From JAEYFP01 sp047602645 (GTDB taxonomy: Bacteria > Bacillota > Clostridia > Lachnospirales > Lachnospiraceae): DNA of 64,000 bases. This document shows positions 53,352 to 61,595 of the stretch, piece by piece. Below the pieces are notes generated by a model. That model was not told where the DNA came from, did no database searches, and saw only the letters and a list, made by a program, of their open reading frames with translations. The translations under genes were made by a program, and so were the position numbers. Location: assembly GCA_047602645.1 (NCBI GenBank), contig JASGGU010000009.1:1-64000 (forward strand). Direction: 5' to 3'. Each line of letters starts with the position of its first letter. The stretch's first letter is position 1.

Positions 53352-53500
53352 AAAAACCCCGTTACTGTTCACTCCGTTCTCAGAAGCGCATGATTTCTGC
53401 ATGTAAATTCTCCGCGAAGCAGAAGTCATTTCTTGAATCACGTTCTTACGCAGCTTAACAGCAAGTGTTAAGCTGCTGTGTAAACAGTAACAAAAACCCC
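53352..53500. mobile_element. 131-bp MITE-like element with 9-bp target duplication
   Basis: The element (53361-53491) begins GTTACTGTTCAC and ends GTGTAAACAGTAAC, which are inverted repeats of each other (9 bp perfect, extending with one gap). It is flanked on both sides by the identical 9-mer AAAAACCCC (53352-53360 and 53492-53500), as expected of a target-site duplication. Inside are two hairpins: CAGCTTAACA-GCAAG-TGTTAAGCTG (53451-53475) and ATGATTTCTGC/GCAGAAGTCAT (53390-53400 with 53419-53429, one mismatch). It codes for no protein; short open stretches crossing it are incidental. It lies between the minus-strand promoter and wecG, so it is transcribed as part of the leader. Confidence 0.8.
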
Positions 53501-53519
53501 AACATCTTATAATTTATTA

Positions 53520-53560
53520 AGTATAGCAAGATTGAATTTCACTGTCAACTGTGATAGGAT
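53520..53560. promoter_or_regulatory. Overlapping divergent promoters
   Basis: Minus strand, towards wecG-yitT: -35 TTGACA (53543-53548), 17-bp spacer, -10 TATACT (53520-53525), a near-consensus promoter. Plus strand, towards the GT-C gene: -35 TTGAAT (53532-53537), 17-bp spacer, -10 TAGGAT (53555-53560), weaker. The two overlap, so binding of polymerase at one should hinder the other. Confidence 0.75.
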
Positions 53561-53595
53561 GAAATGACATACCTTTATGTTTAGAAGGAGTTTTT

Positions 53596-54987
53596 ATGAA
53601 GACAATAAAAAAAGAGGCGGTAATCGCTTACCTGCTCGTACTGGCAGGGGCGGCTGCTTATATTTCCCTGATTTTCAATCAGAATGTCTGGCTTGACGAA
53701 GCTTTTACGGCTACGCTCGTTCGCACCGATATGGCAGGCGTTCTGGAACGTTCAATGAACGACACGCTGCCTCCGCTGTACAATATCTTATTAAAAATTA
53801 TGACGGACCTGTTCGGATACCACGTTCCGGTCATGAAGCTGACTTCAGTGATTCCCATGATTTTAACGATGCTGCTCGGCGCCTCCACAATCCGGAAGCG
53901 GTTTGGCCCGCTCACGTCTTACCTGTTTATCATCGCAATTGCCGCCATGCCGAACATGCTGTTTTACGGGGTGGAAATCCGCATGTACAGCCTCGGCTTT
54001 TTCTTTGCAACCGCAAGCGGCGTTTATGCTTATGAAGCCGTATGTGACTCCAACAGAAAAAATTGGATCCTTTTTACCCTGTTCAGCGTACTTGCGGGGT
54101 ACTCCCATCACTTCGCCTTTGTGACGGCCGGCTTTGTCTATTTATTTTTACTGCTTTATTACATCTTCTTCGAAAGAGAACACCTAAAGCGCTGGTTCCT
54201 TTGCCTGCTTGCGACAGTTCTTTTGTATTTTCCGTGCCTTTTAGTCACAATGAAGCAGTTTGCGCGTGTCAGCGGTTATTTTTCCATGCCGGAAATCACA
54301 CTTTCCGTATTCATTAAATATATGCGCTATCCTTACACGGTCGGAATGACCTTTGCTTCGGCCTCTCTTGTGCTTTTGGGGCTGCTGCTTATTTTAAAAT
54401 TTATTATAAATAAAAACCGCAGAGTCTACGATTATTACGCATTTTTGTGCCTGATCACTTACTATGGCGTTCTTGTGTTCGGCACGGTCGTTTCTAAGCT
54501 GATGACAGCGAATATCTTTGTTGATCGCTACCTGTTTTTTGCAACGGGTCTGATTTGGCTGTTCTTCGCGATCGAAGCCGGGACGCTGCGAAAGGATTTT
54601 ATCTATCTCATCATAGTGTTTGAAATCGCGGTCGGTGTCATCGGCTACCGCAATGAATATCAGATTGAATATACGGACGGCATCGATACGCTGCAGACGT
54701 ATCTCGGCGCAAATGTTTCGAAAAAGGATGTGCTCTACACGCTGGAGGATTATGAGGAGCTGGCCTACTGTCTGCCCTTCTATGCGCCCGGACTTACAAA
54801 CTACGAGGCGCTTTCCGATGCAGCCGCCGCTGCTTCCGCTTCCGGCGGGACGCTCTGGTGTGCCGTCATGGACGATTATGCATATGATGGGGAGGAGTTG
54901 GCGGCCTATGGCCTGCGTATGAACTTTGCGGGCGACTTTCGATTTGACAGATATCAATTTAAATTGTATCAATTAATTATGGAATGA
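53596..54987 (+). CDS. GT-C type membrane glycosyltransferase (family 39-like)
   Basis: A 463-aa polytopic protein with ten or so membrane segments. The first external loop carries the acidic motif NQNVWLDEAFTATL and the following NDTLPPLYNILLKI, and FYGVEIRMYSLGFFFA is also typical of GT39/ArnT/PMT-like GT-C enzymes, which move a sugar from a polyprenyl-phosphate donor onto a protein or glycan outside the cell. A soluble C-terminal part (about 350-463) follows. AGAAGGAG precedes the ATG. It is convergent with the CPBP gene, 3 bp apart. Confidence 0.8.
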   Translation: MKTIKKEAVIAYLLVLAGAAAYISLIFNQNVWLDEAFTATLVRTDMAGVLERSMNDTLPPLYNILLKIMTDLFGYHVPVMKLTSVIPMILTMLLGASTIRKRFGPLTSYLFIIAIAAMPNMLFYGVEIRMYSLGFFFATASGVYAYEAVCDSNRKNWILFTLFSVLAGYSHHFAFVTAGFVYLFLLLYYIFFEREHLKRWFLCLLATVLLYFPCLLVTMKQFARVSGYFSMPEITLSVFIKYMRYPYTVGMTFASASLVLLGLLLILKFIINKNRRVYDYYAFLCLITYYGVLVFGTVVSKLMTANIFVDRYLFFATGLIWLFFAIEAGTLRKDFIYLIIVFEIAVGVIGYRNEYQIEYTDGIDTLQTYLGANVSKKDVLYTLEDYEELAYCLPFYAPGLTNYEALSDAAAAASASGGTLWCAVMDDYAYDGEELAAYGLRMNFAGDFRFDRYQFKLYQLIME

Positions 54988-54990
54988 TTT

Positions 54991-56010
54991 TCATCCGAAT
55001 CCTAAAAGCCGTGCAAGCGGAGTCAGTCCGAACATCATGAATAAGCATATCGCGATTCCGATCCATCCGCTTACAGTTACAAGCCTTGTTTTCTTTCCCG
55101 GCTTCTGCCCGGTACCTTCCGTTTGTTCCATTTCTGTCGGCAGCGGTTCGCTTCTCTCCGGCAGCCGCCTTGTGAATATCGCACGCATATGTTCTTCTTT
55201 TCTTTCATTTTTACAAATTGCAATAAAAACTATGACTGCAAGCGCAGTAAAAACTACGGATAAAATCAGAAATAGTCCGAGCGCATAGAGCTTAGAATCC
55301 AAGGTCATGCCCTGTTCATAAATCTCATTCATATCAATTCCGATTGCCGCATACAGCTTCTGCACCCCAAACAGCATGACAACGTTATGCGTGTTTACAA
55401 TCACATGCCCGATCACGGAAGACCAAAGACTTCCTGTCGCTTCCACAAGCAATGCAAAGCAAATTCCGAGAACAAACGCATAACAGAACTGGTTAAAATT
55501 CATATGCATCAGGCCGAAAAGCAGAGAGGACAGCAGCAGCGCGCCCAGGAGCCTGCCTGTTTTTTTATAGCCGTTAAAAATAATTCCACGAAAAACAAAT
55601 TCCTCACAAAAAGGTCCCACAAAGCCCATAATGAAAATCATTAAAACAGCAGGCATTGAAACAATCTCATCCGACATGCCAAGTACCGTATTACTGTCAA
55701 AAAGCTGTGAAAAAACATTGACAAACGATATGAGAGGCATAAGCAAATAAGTAAAAAGAATGGTCAGTCCCACGGATGACCATTTCATTTTCCGAAACGA
55801 AAGCCACTCCGTCAGATTGCAGTTATGGAGAAGTAAAAATAAAAACCCGGGAATCAATATTGACAGTTCACTGATAATCAGCTGCACAGGCAAACTAATT
55901 GAAAAAGAGCGCAACAACAGCATCGATAATATAATCGATGCTGTTAAATGTAAAAGTAACACTGATAAAAATAAAGCATTTACCCTTTTGGATATTTGAA
56001 TCATTCCCAT
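54991..56010 (-). CDS. CPBP-family intramembrane metalloprotease
   Basis: A 339-aa protein with about eight membrane segments and the CPBP (Abi/Rce1-like) active-site motifs: PFCEEFVFRGIIFNGY (EExxxR), LFGLMHMNFNQFCYAF and SVIGHVIVNTHN. The first two motifs carry the glutamates and histidine that bind the metal. Such proteases can process peptides or confer bacteriocin self-immunity; no bacteriocin gene is adjacent. Start at 56010 follows AAGGAA; an ATG at 56004 is an alternative. A charged linker (about 285-315) precedes the last helix. Confidence 0.88.
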   Translation of the reverse strand: MGMIQISKRVNALFLSVLLLHLTASIILSMLLLRSFSISLPVQLIISELSILIPGFLFLLLHNCNLTEWLSFRKMKWSSVGLTILFTYLLMPLISFVNVFSQLFDSNTVLGMSDEIVSMPAVLMIFIMGFVGPFCEEFVFRGIIFNGYKKTGRLLGALLLSSLLFGLMHMNFNQFCYAFVLGICFALLVEATGSLWSSVIGHVIVNTHNVVMLFGVQKLYAAIGIDMNEIYEQGMTLDSKLYALGLFLILSVVFTALAVIVFIAICKNERKEEHMRAIFTRRLPERSEPLPTEMEQTEGTGQKPGKKTRLVTVSGWIGIAICLFMMFGLTPLARLLGFG

Positions 56011-56016
56011 TATTCC

Positions 56017-56250
56017 TTAGCCGTTCACCATAAAGGACACAAGCTTATCAATATCCTCCGGTTCATATGCGATGAGTTCCAGCTCGGCAATCGTGCCGTC
56101 AGAAAAAAGATTTGCCATCGAAACATACTGGGACAGTTTGGATTTCAAATTCAGTCTGTCACCTTCGCCCGTAACAAGCTCTACCTTTCCTTTACAGCTA
56201 TCGATTACCTGAAAAAATTTGTCGATGTTCGTAATGTTTTGTACCTTCAT
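56017..56250 (-). CDS. Small HPr-like protein lacking the active histidine
   Basis: A 77-aa protein whose second half follows the HPr fold pattern (VELVTGEGDRLNLKSKLSQYVSMANL, then ELELIAYEPEDIDKLVSFM), with a Ser aligning near the HPr Ser46 position (LKSKLSQ). It has no histidine at all, so it cannot act as a PTS phosphocarrier through His15. GGAGAGA precedes the ATG. It lies 31 bp after ridA and 6 bp before the CPBP gene, so the three probably form one transcript. A regulatory role is possible but unproven. Confidence 0.65.
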   Translation of the reverse strand: MKVQNITNIDKFFQVIDSCKGKVELVTGEGDRLNLKSKLSQYVSMANLFSDGTIAELELIAYEPEDIDKLVSFMVNG

Positions 56251-56281
56251 TTTGAATCTCTCCTCTCAATTCTTTTTTATT

Positions 56282-56665
56282 TTATTTTGTTTTTAATGCA
56301 ATTGCTTCCATTTCAATTAATACATCCTTCGGCAAACGGGCAACCTCCACACAGCTTCTGGCCGGAAAATCCTTTTCAAAAAAAGTGGCATATATCTCGT
56401 TTACCTTTGCAAAATCATCCATATTTTTAATAAAAACAGTCGTTTTTATGATCTGCTCCATTCCGCTTCCCTGCGATTCAAGGAGCGCTCTGACATTGGA
56501 AAGTGCCTGTCTCGCCTGTGCCTCGATCCCCTCCACAACTTCGCCGGTTTCGGGAATAACAGGAATCATCCCCGATGTATAAATAAACCCATTCACCTCA
56601 ATTGCCTGAGAATAAGGACCAATTGCAGCCGGAGCCGCCTTTGTATTAACGACATATTTTTCCAT
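56282..56665 (-). CDS. ridA: RidA-family reactive enamine/imine deaminase
   Basis: RidA hydrolyses reactive 2-aminoacrylate-type enamines made by PLP enzymes. The 127-aa protein has the family signature at its start (AAPAAIGPYSQAIEVNGFIYTSG), the catalytic-region Arg in FPARSCVEVARLP and the terminal VLIEMEAIA. Length is normal. AAGGAGG precedes the ATG, and a promoter candidate lies at 56690-56718. Confidence 0.95.
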   Translation of the reverse strand: MEKYVVNTKAAPAAIGPYSQAIEVNGFIYTSGMIPVIPETGEVVEGIEAQARQALSNVRALLESQGSGMEQIIKTTVFIKNMDDFAKVNEIYATFFEKDFPARSCVEVARLPKDVLIEMEAIALKTK

Positions 56666-56689
56666 ACCATAATCCTCCTTCTATCAATT

Positions 56690-56718
56690 AGTTTATACAA
56701 TTTTCTTTCAGTTGTAAA
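56690..56718 (-). promoter_or_regulatory. Candidate promoter for ridA
   Basis: Minus strand: -35 TTTACA (56713-56718), 17-bp spacer, -10 TAAACT (56690-56695), about 25 bp before the ridA start. The -10 box is weak. Confidence 0.4.
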
Positions 56719-56728
56719 TAGAAATCGC

Positions 56729-57571
56729 CTATTTATTCTGCACAATTCTGATAGACTTCTCCGTAATTTCTATGCGATGTTCCTTGTAAAGTCTGCCGAC
56801 GGCCCGCTTGAACTCGTTTTTACTCATATTACACTCCCGTTTGATAACTTCCGGTGAAGCTTTGTCATTAAAGGGGAGAACGCCGTCAAAAGCTTCGATG
56901 ATCTGTATGACACGTTCGGCATCTTTGTCCATTTGGATGTATGATTTTTCCCGAATGCTGAGTGTCAGCTTGCCGTCTTCTTTGACTTCGGTTATGCGGC
57001 CGGTTATCATGCGGTTGATACGTACGTCTCCGTATAGCTCTTTTTGCGGGATCAGCGCGGAATAGCAGTCATCCACCGCTACAAATGCTCCAAACTGTTC
57101 GCTGATCAAATAAACCCGGCCTGTCACCTGGTCACCGGTATGATAATCAGAATCTGTACGCAAATATTCATAGACATTCATCGTCAGGCAAAGCCTGCCG
57201 CTTTTATCAATATAGAGCGCAACAAGACATTCCTCGCCTTCATTCACTTTTTTAGTCTGCTGTTTAAACGGAAGCAGCAAATCCTTTTCCAGTCCCCAGT
57301 CCATAAATGCACCGATTTTCCCAACCTGTGCGACTGTCAGCACCGCAGTCTGACCAAGCCGTATTTTTGGCTCCTTTATCGTCGCGATCAGACGATCCTC
57401 GGAATCCTTATACAAAAACACGGTCAAATGCTGTCCGATTTCTGCATCCTTCGGCACCTGCTTTGCCGGAAGCAGCACGCGCTGTTCGTCGTCCGCCCGC
57501 TCCGAAAGATATACACCGTAATCTACTTTTTTTACAATGATAAGCTCCTGTATTTTCCCAAGTTCTAACAT
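56729..57571 (-). CDS. CvfB-like S1 RNA-binding protein
   Basis: A 280-aa protein with several S1/OB-type domains (about 1-60, 65-135 and 145-215) and a C-terminal winged-helix part (about 220-280, VIKRECNMSKNEFKRAVGRLYKEHRI). This is the CvfB/YitL architecture; the Staphylococcus aureus relative binds RNA and affects virulence gene expression. GGGAGAAAA precedes the ATG. It follows the thioesterase gene by 64 bp and precedes ridA. Confidence 0.9.
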   Translation of the reverse strand: MLELGKIQELIIVKKVDYGVYLSERADDEQRVLLPAKQVPKDAEIGQHLTVFLYKDSEDRLIATIKEPKIRLGQTAVLTVAQVGKIGAFMDWGLEKDLLLPFKQQTKKVNEGEECLVALYIDKSGRLCLTMNVYEYLRTDSDYHTGDQVTGRVYLISEQFGAFVAVDDCYSALIPQKELYGDVRINRMITGRITEVKEDGKLTLSIREKSYIQMDKDAERVIQIIEAFDGVLPFNDKASPEVIKRECNMSKNEFKRAVGRLYKEHRIEITEKSIRIVQNK

Positions 57572-57635
57572 ATTTTCTCCCTGACGCCCATATGCGTCAA
57601 ACTGCCGGTCTTATGCTGCTTTTCCTTCCATATGC

Positions 57636-58334
57636 TCATTCCAGAACGACGATCGCATATGGCTTTCCCCGCTCATCCTCAAGTACGACGGTTTTTTCCA
57701 TCCCGTTCGTAAGTATCCTCGGATACACCGTATCGCCAAGCAGCGCGGATTTTTTATATTCAACCCTGATCTGATGCGGACTTTTTACCTCTACCAGATC
57801 CAGTGCCAGTTTTACATATTCCTGATTGTTCATATGATGATTGGTATCAATCTGATGCTCGGTAACAATACTCGGTGCGATCGATATCCCGCCATCCGCA
57901 AGCTTGATTTTTCGTTCCGCATAATCCATATCCAGCCGTTCTTCCAGCTTGTAACGTTCCAGCTCATAATCGCCCGCCTTAGCGAATCTCCCTGTGTCCG
58001 TATCTAAATAAACCCATATGGAATTGGCATAGGCAAGCTTTTCCCTATGCTCACCCAGCAAAACAAAATTTCGACAGCCGATAAATCCCTGAAAATCATA
58101 CGGCCATGTGCCGATCGTCACCCGCTCTCCAAATCGCGGAAGCTTTTCGATCACGATCTGCCACGCATTCAGTACCCACGCCCGGCTATGTGATTCCAAA
58201 AAATCAAGGCCAAGTCCGATATCCTCCGACTGAAAGGTGCTGCAGTCCTGAAAATAATTGATGATCCCGCTCACAGACAGGTTCTTTTCCTCGTCCACCT
58301 CACTGTATCTGATTCTGCTGTCAAAACTGTACAT
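57636..58334 (-). CDS. Acyl-ACP thioesterase (FatA/BFIT-like)
   Basis: A 232-aa double hot-dog enzyme that releases fatty acids from acyl-carrier protein. The N-terminal half has RIRYSEVDEEKNLSVSGIINYFQDCS and SRAWVLNAWQIVIEKLPRFGE; the C-terminal half carries the catalytic-type block TEHQIDTNHHMNNQEYVKLAL. The ATG at 58334 has AGGA at good spacing; an in-frame GTG two codons earlier is possible. Promoter candidate at 58374-58402. Confidence 0.92.
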   Translation of the reverse strand: MYSFDSRIRYSEVDEEKNLSVSGIINYFQDCSTFQSEDIGLGLDFLESHSRAWVLNAWQIVIEKLPRFGERVTIGTWPYDFQGFIGCRNFVLLGEHREKLAYANSIWVYLDTDTGRFAKAGDYELERYKLEERLDMDYAERKIKLADGGISIAPSIVTEHQIDTNHHMNNQEYVKLALDLVEVKSPHQIRVEYKKSALLGDTVYPRILTNGMEKTVVLEDERGKPYAIVVLE

Positions 58335-58373
58335 ATACACACATCCTTTTCTGCCGGCTGACCGCCTTCTGTT

Positions 58374-58402
58374 AATATAGCATTAATCAGACGGCTTGTC
58401 TA
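58374..58402 (-). promoter_or_regulatory. Candidate promoter for the thioesterase gene
   Basis: Minus strand: -35 TAGACA (58397-58402), 17-bp spacer, -10 TATATT (58374-58379), about 40 bp before the start codon. Confidence 0.5.
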
Positions 58403-58411
58403 ACGCATTCT

Positions 58412-58783
58412 TCACAATTTCGCACAGTTTCCGGTCGCAATAATATCCACGCCGGTATCGGCCGCATTCTTCACAATCGTGTCTCCGATATGAACCGGTG
58501 CGTACACAGTGATGTTCCTCAAAGCCTTCATACAAGGAAACACCTGATCCTTAGGAACATCTGCCGCCGTCTTTACGGGCACCCGGTTCTTCACACCGCC
58601 CGCAACCGGCACAGATGAGGTAACAACTCTCGTCGGATTTGTGACCTCTTTTCTGGCATAAGCATCTCCTCTTTGGCAGGAATTCCCTGAAACAGATAAA
58701 ATCTGTCCGTCCTCCAGCTCCACCGTAACACTGCAGCCTAACGGACAGTTGATGCAGGTCAACTCCCTTTTCTCTTTGTCCAT
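58412..58783 (-). CDS. DUF1667-family protein, partner of anaerobic glycerol-3-phosphate dehydrogenase
   Basis: A 123-aa protein of the DUF1667 type. Four Cys residues near the start (CINCPLGC, then CQRG) form a probable metal or Fe-S site, followed by ARKEVTNPTRVVTSSVPVAGG, the most conserved stretch. In Bacillota it follows the FAD/NAD oxidoreductase gene of the glycerol operon and is thought to be part of the dehydrogenase complex, replacing GlpC-like Fe-S subunits. It starts 2 bp after the preceding gene, whose tail holds its GGAGG. Confidence 0.88.
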   Translation of the reverse strand: MDKEKRELTCINCPLGCSVTVELEDGQILSVSGNSCQRGDAYARKEVTNPTRVVTSSVPVAGGVKNRVPVKTAADVPKDQVFPCMKALRNITVYAPVHIGDTIVKNAADTGVDIIATGNCAKL

Positions 58784-58785
58784 AC

Positions 58786-60093
58786 TTAAGCCTCCTCTAT
58801 TTTTACGGTAATTGTCTGAAGCCCCTGCTTTTTAAGAAGCTGTTCCCTGCGCAGCGGAACAGTTTCCATTTCTCCCGGCACAAGCACGCTTTTCTTCCGA
58901 TGCATGACCCGTTCCTCATCAAAATAAACACTGATATAGCTGTCCTTGTACACATTTCCTACCCGAAAACGCAAAGGAAGCTGCTCCGCCATCCGCTCCG
59001 GAGAAATCTGTACCGGCACCGTATAGCGCACGCCATTCCCTGTGATTACCTTAACAGATAAAGAAGACTGTCCGGTCCGTCCCTGTTCACGGCTTCTGAG
59101 ATAATTCGCTGCGCTCACTCCCGCCAGAGCAGCTTCTTCCGATACATAATCCACAAGATCATGCACATGCAGCACATTGCCGCATGCGAAAACACCCTCC
59201 ACCGATGTCTCAAAACTTTCATTGACCGACGGTCCGTTTGTCATTCTCTCCATATTGACGCCAAGCTTTCCGGAAAGCTCGTTTTCCGGTATCAGACCCA
59301 CAGAAAGCAGAAGCGTATCGCACGAAATAGATTCCTCTGTTCCCGGAACCGGGTTTCTGTTTTCATCCACCCGTGCAATCGTGACACCTTTTACGCGTGT
59401 CCTCCCGTCAATATTGATTACAGTATGACCGAGCTTCAGCGGAATGTTAAAATCATCCAGGCACTGCACGATATTTCTTTTCAGGCCGCCCGAATACGGC
59501 ATCAATTCCGCAACAAGCTTCACCTTTGCACCCTCCAGCGTCATGCGGCGCGCCATAATCAGCCCGATATCGCCCGAGCCTAAAATGACAACCTCTTTTC
59601 CGGGCAGAAAACCCTCCATATTGACAAGACGCTGCGCCGTTCCCGCCGAATAGATTCCGGCCGGACGAAAGCCTGGCGTATTTAAGGAACCCCGCGCACG
59701 CTCTCTGCAGCCCATCGCAAAAATAACCGCTTTTGCTTTGATCTGCTTAAGGCCTTCCTGTCTGCTCGTCACTGTGAGAACTTTATCGAATTCTCCGTCC
59801 TCCTCAATCGAGGAGATGTCAATCACCATCGTGTTCAGCTTATGAGTGATCTGCTTCTTAACAGCCAGCGTGATAAAACGCTGCGCATATTCCGGTCCGG
59901 TCAGCTCCTCCTTGAATGTATGCAGCCCAAATCCGTTATGAATACACTGATTTAAAATGCCGCCGAGCTCCCTGTCCCGCTCCAAAATCAAAACATCGGT
60001 GACTCCGTTTTCCTTTGCCGATACGGCTGCCGCAAGTCCGGCAGGCCCTCCGCCGATAATGACCAAGTCATGATTTTCAATGTATGTTTTCAT
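58786..60093 (-). CDS. FAD/NAD(P)-dependent oxidoreductase of the glycerol operon
   Basis: A 435-aa flavoprotein with an N-terminal FAD-binding motif (LVIIGGGPAGLAAAVSAKENG), a second Rossmann motif for NAD (VVILGSGDIGLIMARRM) and the C-terminal FAD motif TSVEGVFACGNVLHVHDLVDY. It resembles HcnB/NirB-type disulfide-oxidoreductase-like subunits. Start at 60093 overlaps the stop of the GlpA-like gene (ATGA); an open stretch upstream is only the overlapping gene in another frame. It probably passes electrons between the GlpA-like subunit and NAD or another carrier. Confidence 0.9.
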   Translation of the reverse strand: MKTYIENHDLVIIGGGPAGLAAAVSAKENGVTDVLILERDRELGGILNQCIHNGFGLHTFKEELTGPEYAQRFITLAVKKQITHKLNTMVIDISSIEEDGEFDKVLTVTSRQEGLKQIKAKAVIFAMGCRERARGSLNTPGFRPAGIYSAGTAQRLVNMEGFLPGKEVVILGSGDIGLIMARRMTLEGAKVKLVAELMPYSGGLKRNIVQCLDDFNIPLKLGHTVINIDGRTRVKGVTIARVDENRNPVPGTEESISCDTLLLSVGLIPENELSGKLGVNMERMTNGPSVNESFETSVEGVFACGNVLHVHDLVDYVSEEAALAGVSAANYLRSREQGRTGQSSLSVKVITGNGVRYTVPVQISPERMAEQLPLRFRVGNVYKDSYISVYFDEERVMHRKKSVLVPGEMETVPLRREQLLKKQGLQTITVKIEEA

Positions 60094-61574
60094 GACAGCA
60101 CCGCCGTTTCTGAAAGCTCCCCGTTCTTTCCCGCAATCAATTCCGAGCCTTTTCCGCATTTTGTCAGTTGTTCCATTGGAATTTGCAGCTCCCTGCTCAA
60201 CAGTTCCATGACCCTCGGCGCGCAAAAGCCGCCCTGACAGCGTCCCATACCGGGCCGCACGCGACGTTTTACGCCATCCATCGTAGTTGCACCGAGCGGC
60301 CTGTGAATTGCATCCAGAATTTCTCCCTCGGATACCATGGAGCAGCGGCAAATAATATTCCCGTAAGAGGGATGCCTCTCAATTAATGCGGCACGTTCTT
60401 CAAACGGAAGCGAATGAACAGAAACGATTCCCCTGCGTGTCTTAACAAAGCTCTCATTCAAGGCCGGATTCAGCCGTTCTTTTACCATATTTGCCACCAT
60501 AAGGCCGATTGCGGGGGAGGCGGAAAGACCCGGCGAAGCGATCCCCGCCACATCGATAAAGCCCGGACAGCCTGCGGCCTCTTCTATTATAAAATCACCG
60601 CTTTCCTCATGTGCACGCAGCCCCGCAAACGAAGTGATGACTTCATGCATCGGAACATTTTTCACCGCGGACTCCGACGCGGAATTCACCCTTTTCATAC
60701 CCGCCGCAGTTGTATTGATGCCTTCCGGATCTTCCATATCCTCGGCTGTCGGACCGACAAGCAGATTCCCGTGCACCGTCGGCGTAACGAGAATCCCCTT
60801 TCCAAACACTCCCGGCACCCTGAATATCGTCCGCTCCACATGCCGTCCCGCAGACACATCCAGCAGGCAGTATTCCCCGCGGCGAGGAACGATTCTCATT
60901 TCCTTTTCGCAGATCATGTGATGAATATCAGCGGCATAAACACCGGCTGCATTGATGACACACGCCGCTTCGAAGACTGCCGGCTTCTCGGGCTCTTCCA
61001 TGTCCTGTGTACAGGTAATCCGGTATCCCCCGGAAATCCTCTCAATTTCTTTTACTTCCGTATTCAGATGGAATTCCACTCCGTTGCAAGAAGCATTTTC
61101 GGCAAAAGCAACCGTCAGCTGAAACGGACAGACAATGCCGCTTGATGGTATTAAAAGGGCACCTGCCGTCTCATCTGACAGATTCGGTTCAAGTGCAAGT
61201 GCCTCTTTCTTAGAAAGAATACGTAAATCCTGTACGCCGTTTTGAATTCCCCTTTCATACAGCTTTTGAAGCTGAGGCAGATCCTGCTCATGCAGACAGA
61301 CAACCATCGCGCCGTTTTGCCGAAACGGAATATCCAGCATTCTCGTAAGCTCCGGCATCATCCTGCTGCCCTGCACATTCAGCTTTGCTTTTAAGCTGCC
61401 CGGCACGGCATCATGACCGGCATGAACAATGCCGCTGTTTGCCTTTGAAGCTCCCTCACAGACATCCGAAGCTCTTTCCAGCACCGCTGTTTTTATCTGA
61501 AAACGAGACAGCTCCCGCGCAATTGCGGAACCAATCACACCCGCCCCGATAATCACCACGTCATATGTTCTCAT
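60090..61574 (-). CDS. GlpA-like glycerol-3-phosphate dehydrogenase with C-terminal BFD-type [2Fe-2S] domain
   Basis: A 494-aa FAD enzyme with the N-terminal motif DVVIIGAGVIGSAIARELS, a DAO-type catalytic domain (SKANSGIVHAGHD, ...GLRAHEESGDFIIEEA) and a C-terminal four-Cys domain (CRCSMVSEGEI... then RCQGGFC) of the bacterioferritin-associated-ferredoxin type. It oxidises glycerol 3-phosphate to dihydroxyacetone phosphate in anaerobes. It lies 21 bp after glpK. L-2-hydroxyglutarate oxidase is related, but the glpK context settles the likely role. Confidence 0.92.
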   Translation of the reverse strand: MRTYDVVIIGAGVIGSAIARELSRFQIKTAVLERASDVCEGASKANSGIVHAGHDAVPGSLKAKLNVQGSRMMPELTRMLDIPFRQNGAMVVCLHEQDLPQLQKLYERGIQNGVQDLRILSKKEALALEPNLSDETAGALLIPSSGIVCPFQLTVAFAENASCNGVEFHLNTEVKEIERISGGYRITCTQDMEEPEKPAVFEAACVINAAGVYAADIHHMICEKEMRIVPRRGEYCLLDVSAGRHVERTIFRVPGVFGKGILVTPTVHGNLLVGPTAEDMEDPEGINTTAAGMKRVNSASESAVKNVPMHEVITSFAGLRAHEESGDFIIEEAAGCPGFIDVAGIASPGLSASPAIGLMVANMVKERLNPALNESFVKTRRGIVSVHSLPFEERAALIERHPSYGNIICRCSMVSEGEILDAIHRPLGATTMDGVKRRVRPGMGRCQGGFCAPRVMELLSRELQIPMEQLTKCGKGSELIAGKNGELSETAVLS

Positions 61575-61595
61575 GTGATTCTCCTTTGCGCCCTG

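Noticed and set aside
53151..53441. Short minus-strand ORF across the wecG start and the 53.4-kb repeat
   Set aside because: It runs through the inverted-repeat element and into wecG in another frame; likely a translation of the mobile repeat, not a gene.
60094..60351. N-terminal extension of the FAD/NAD oxidoreductase
   Set aside because: It is read through the GlpA-like gene in another frame; the ATG at 60093 directly precedes the FAD motif region and overlaps the upstream stop as ATGA.
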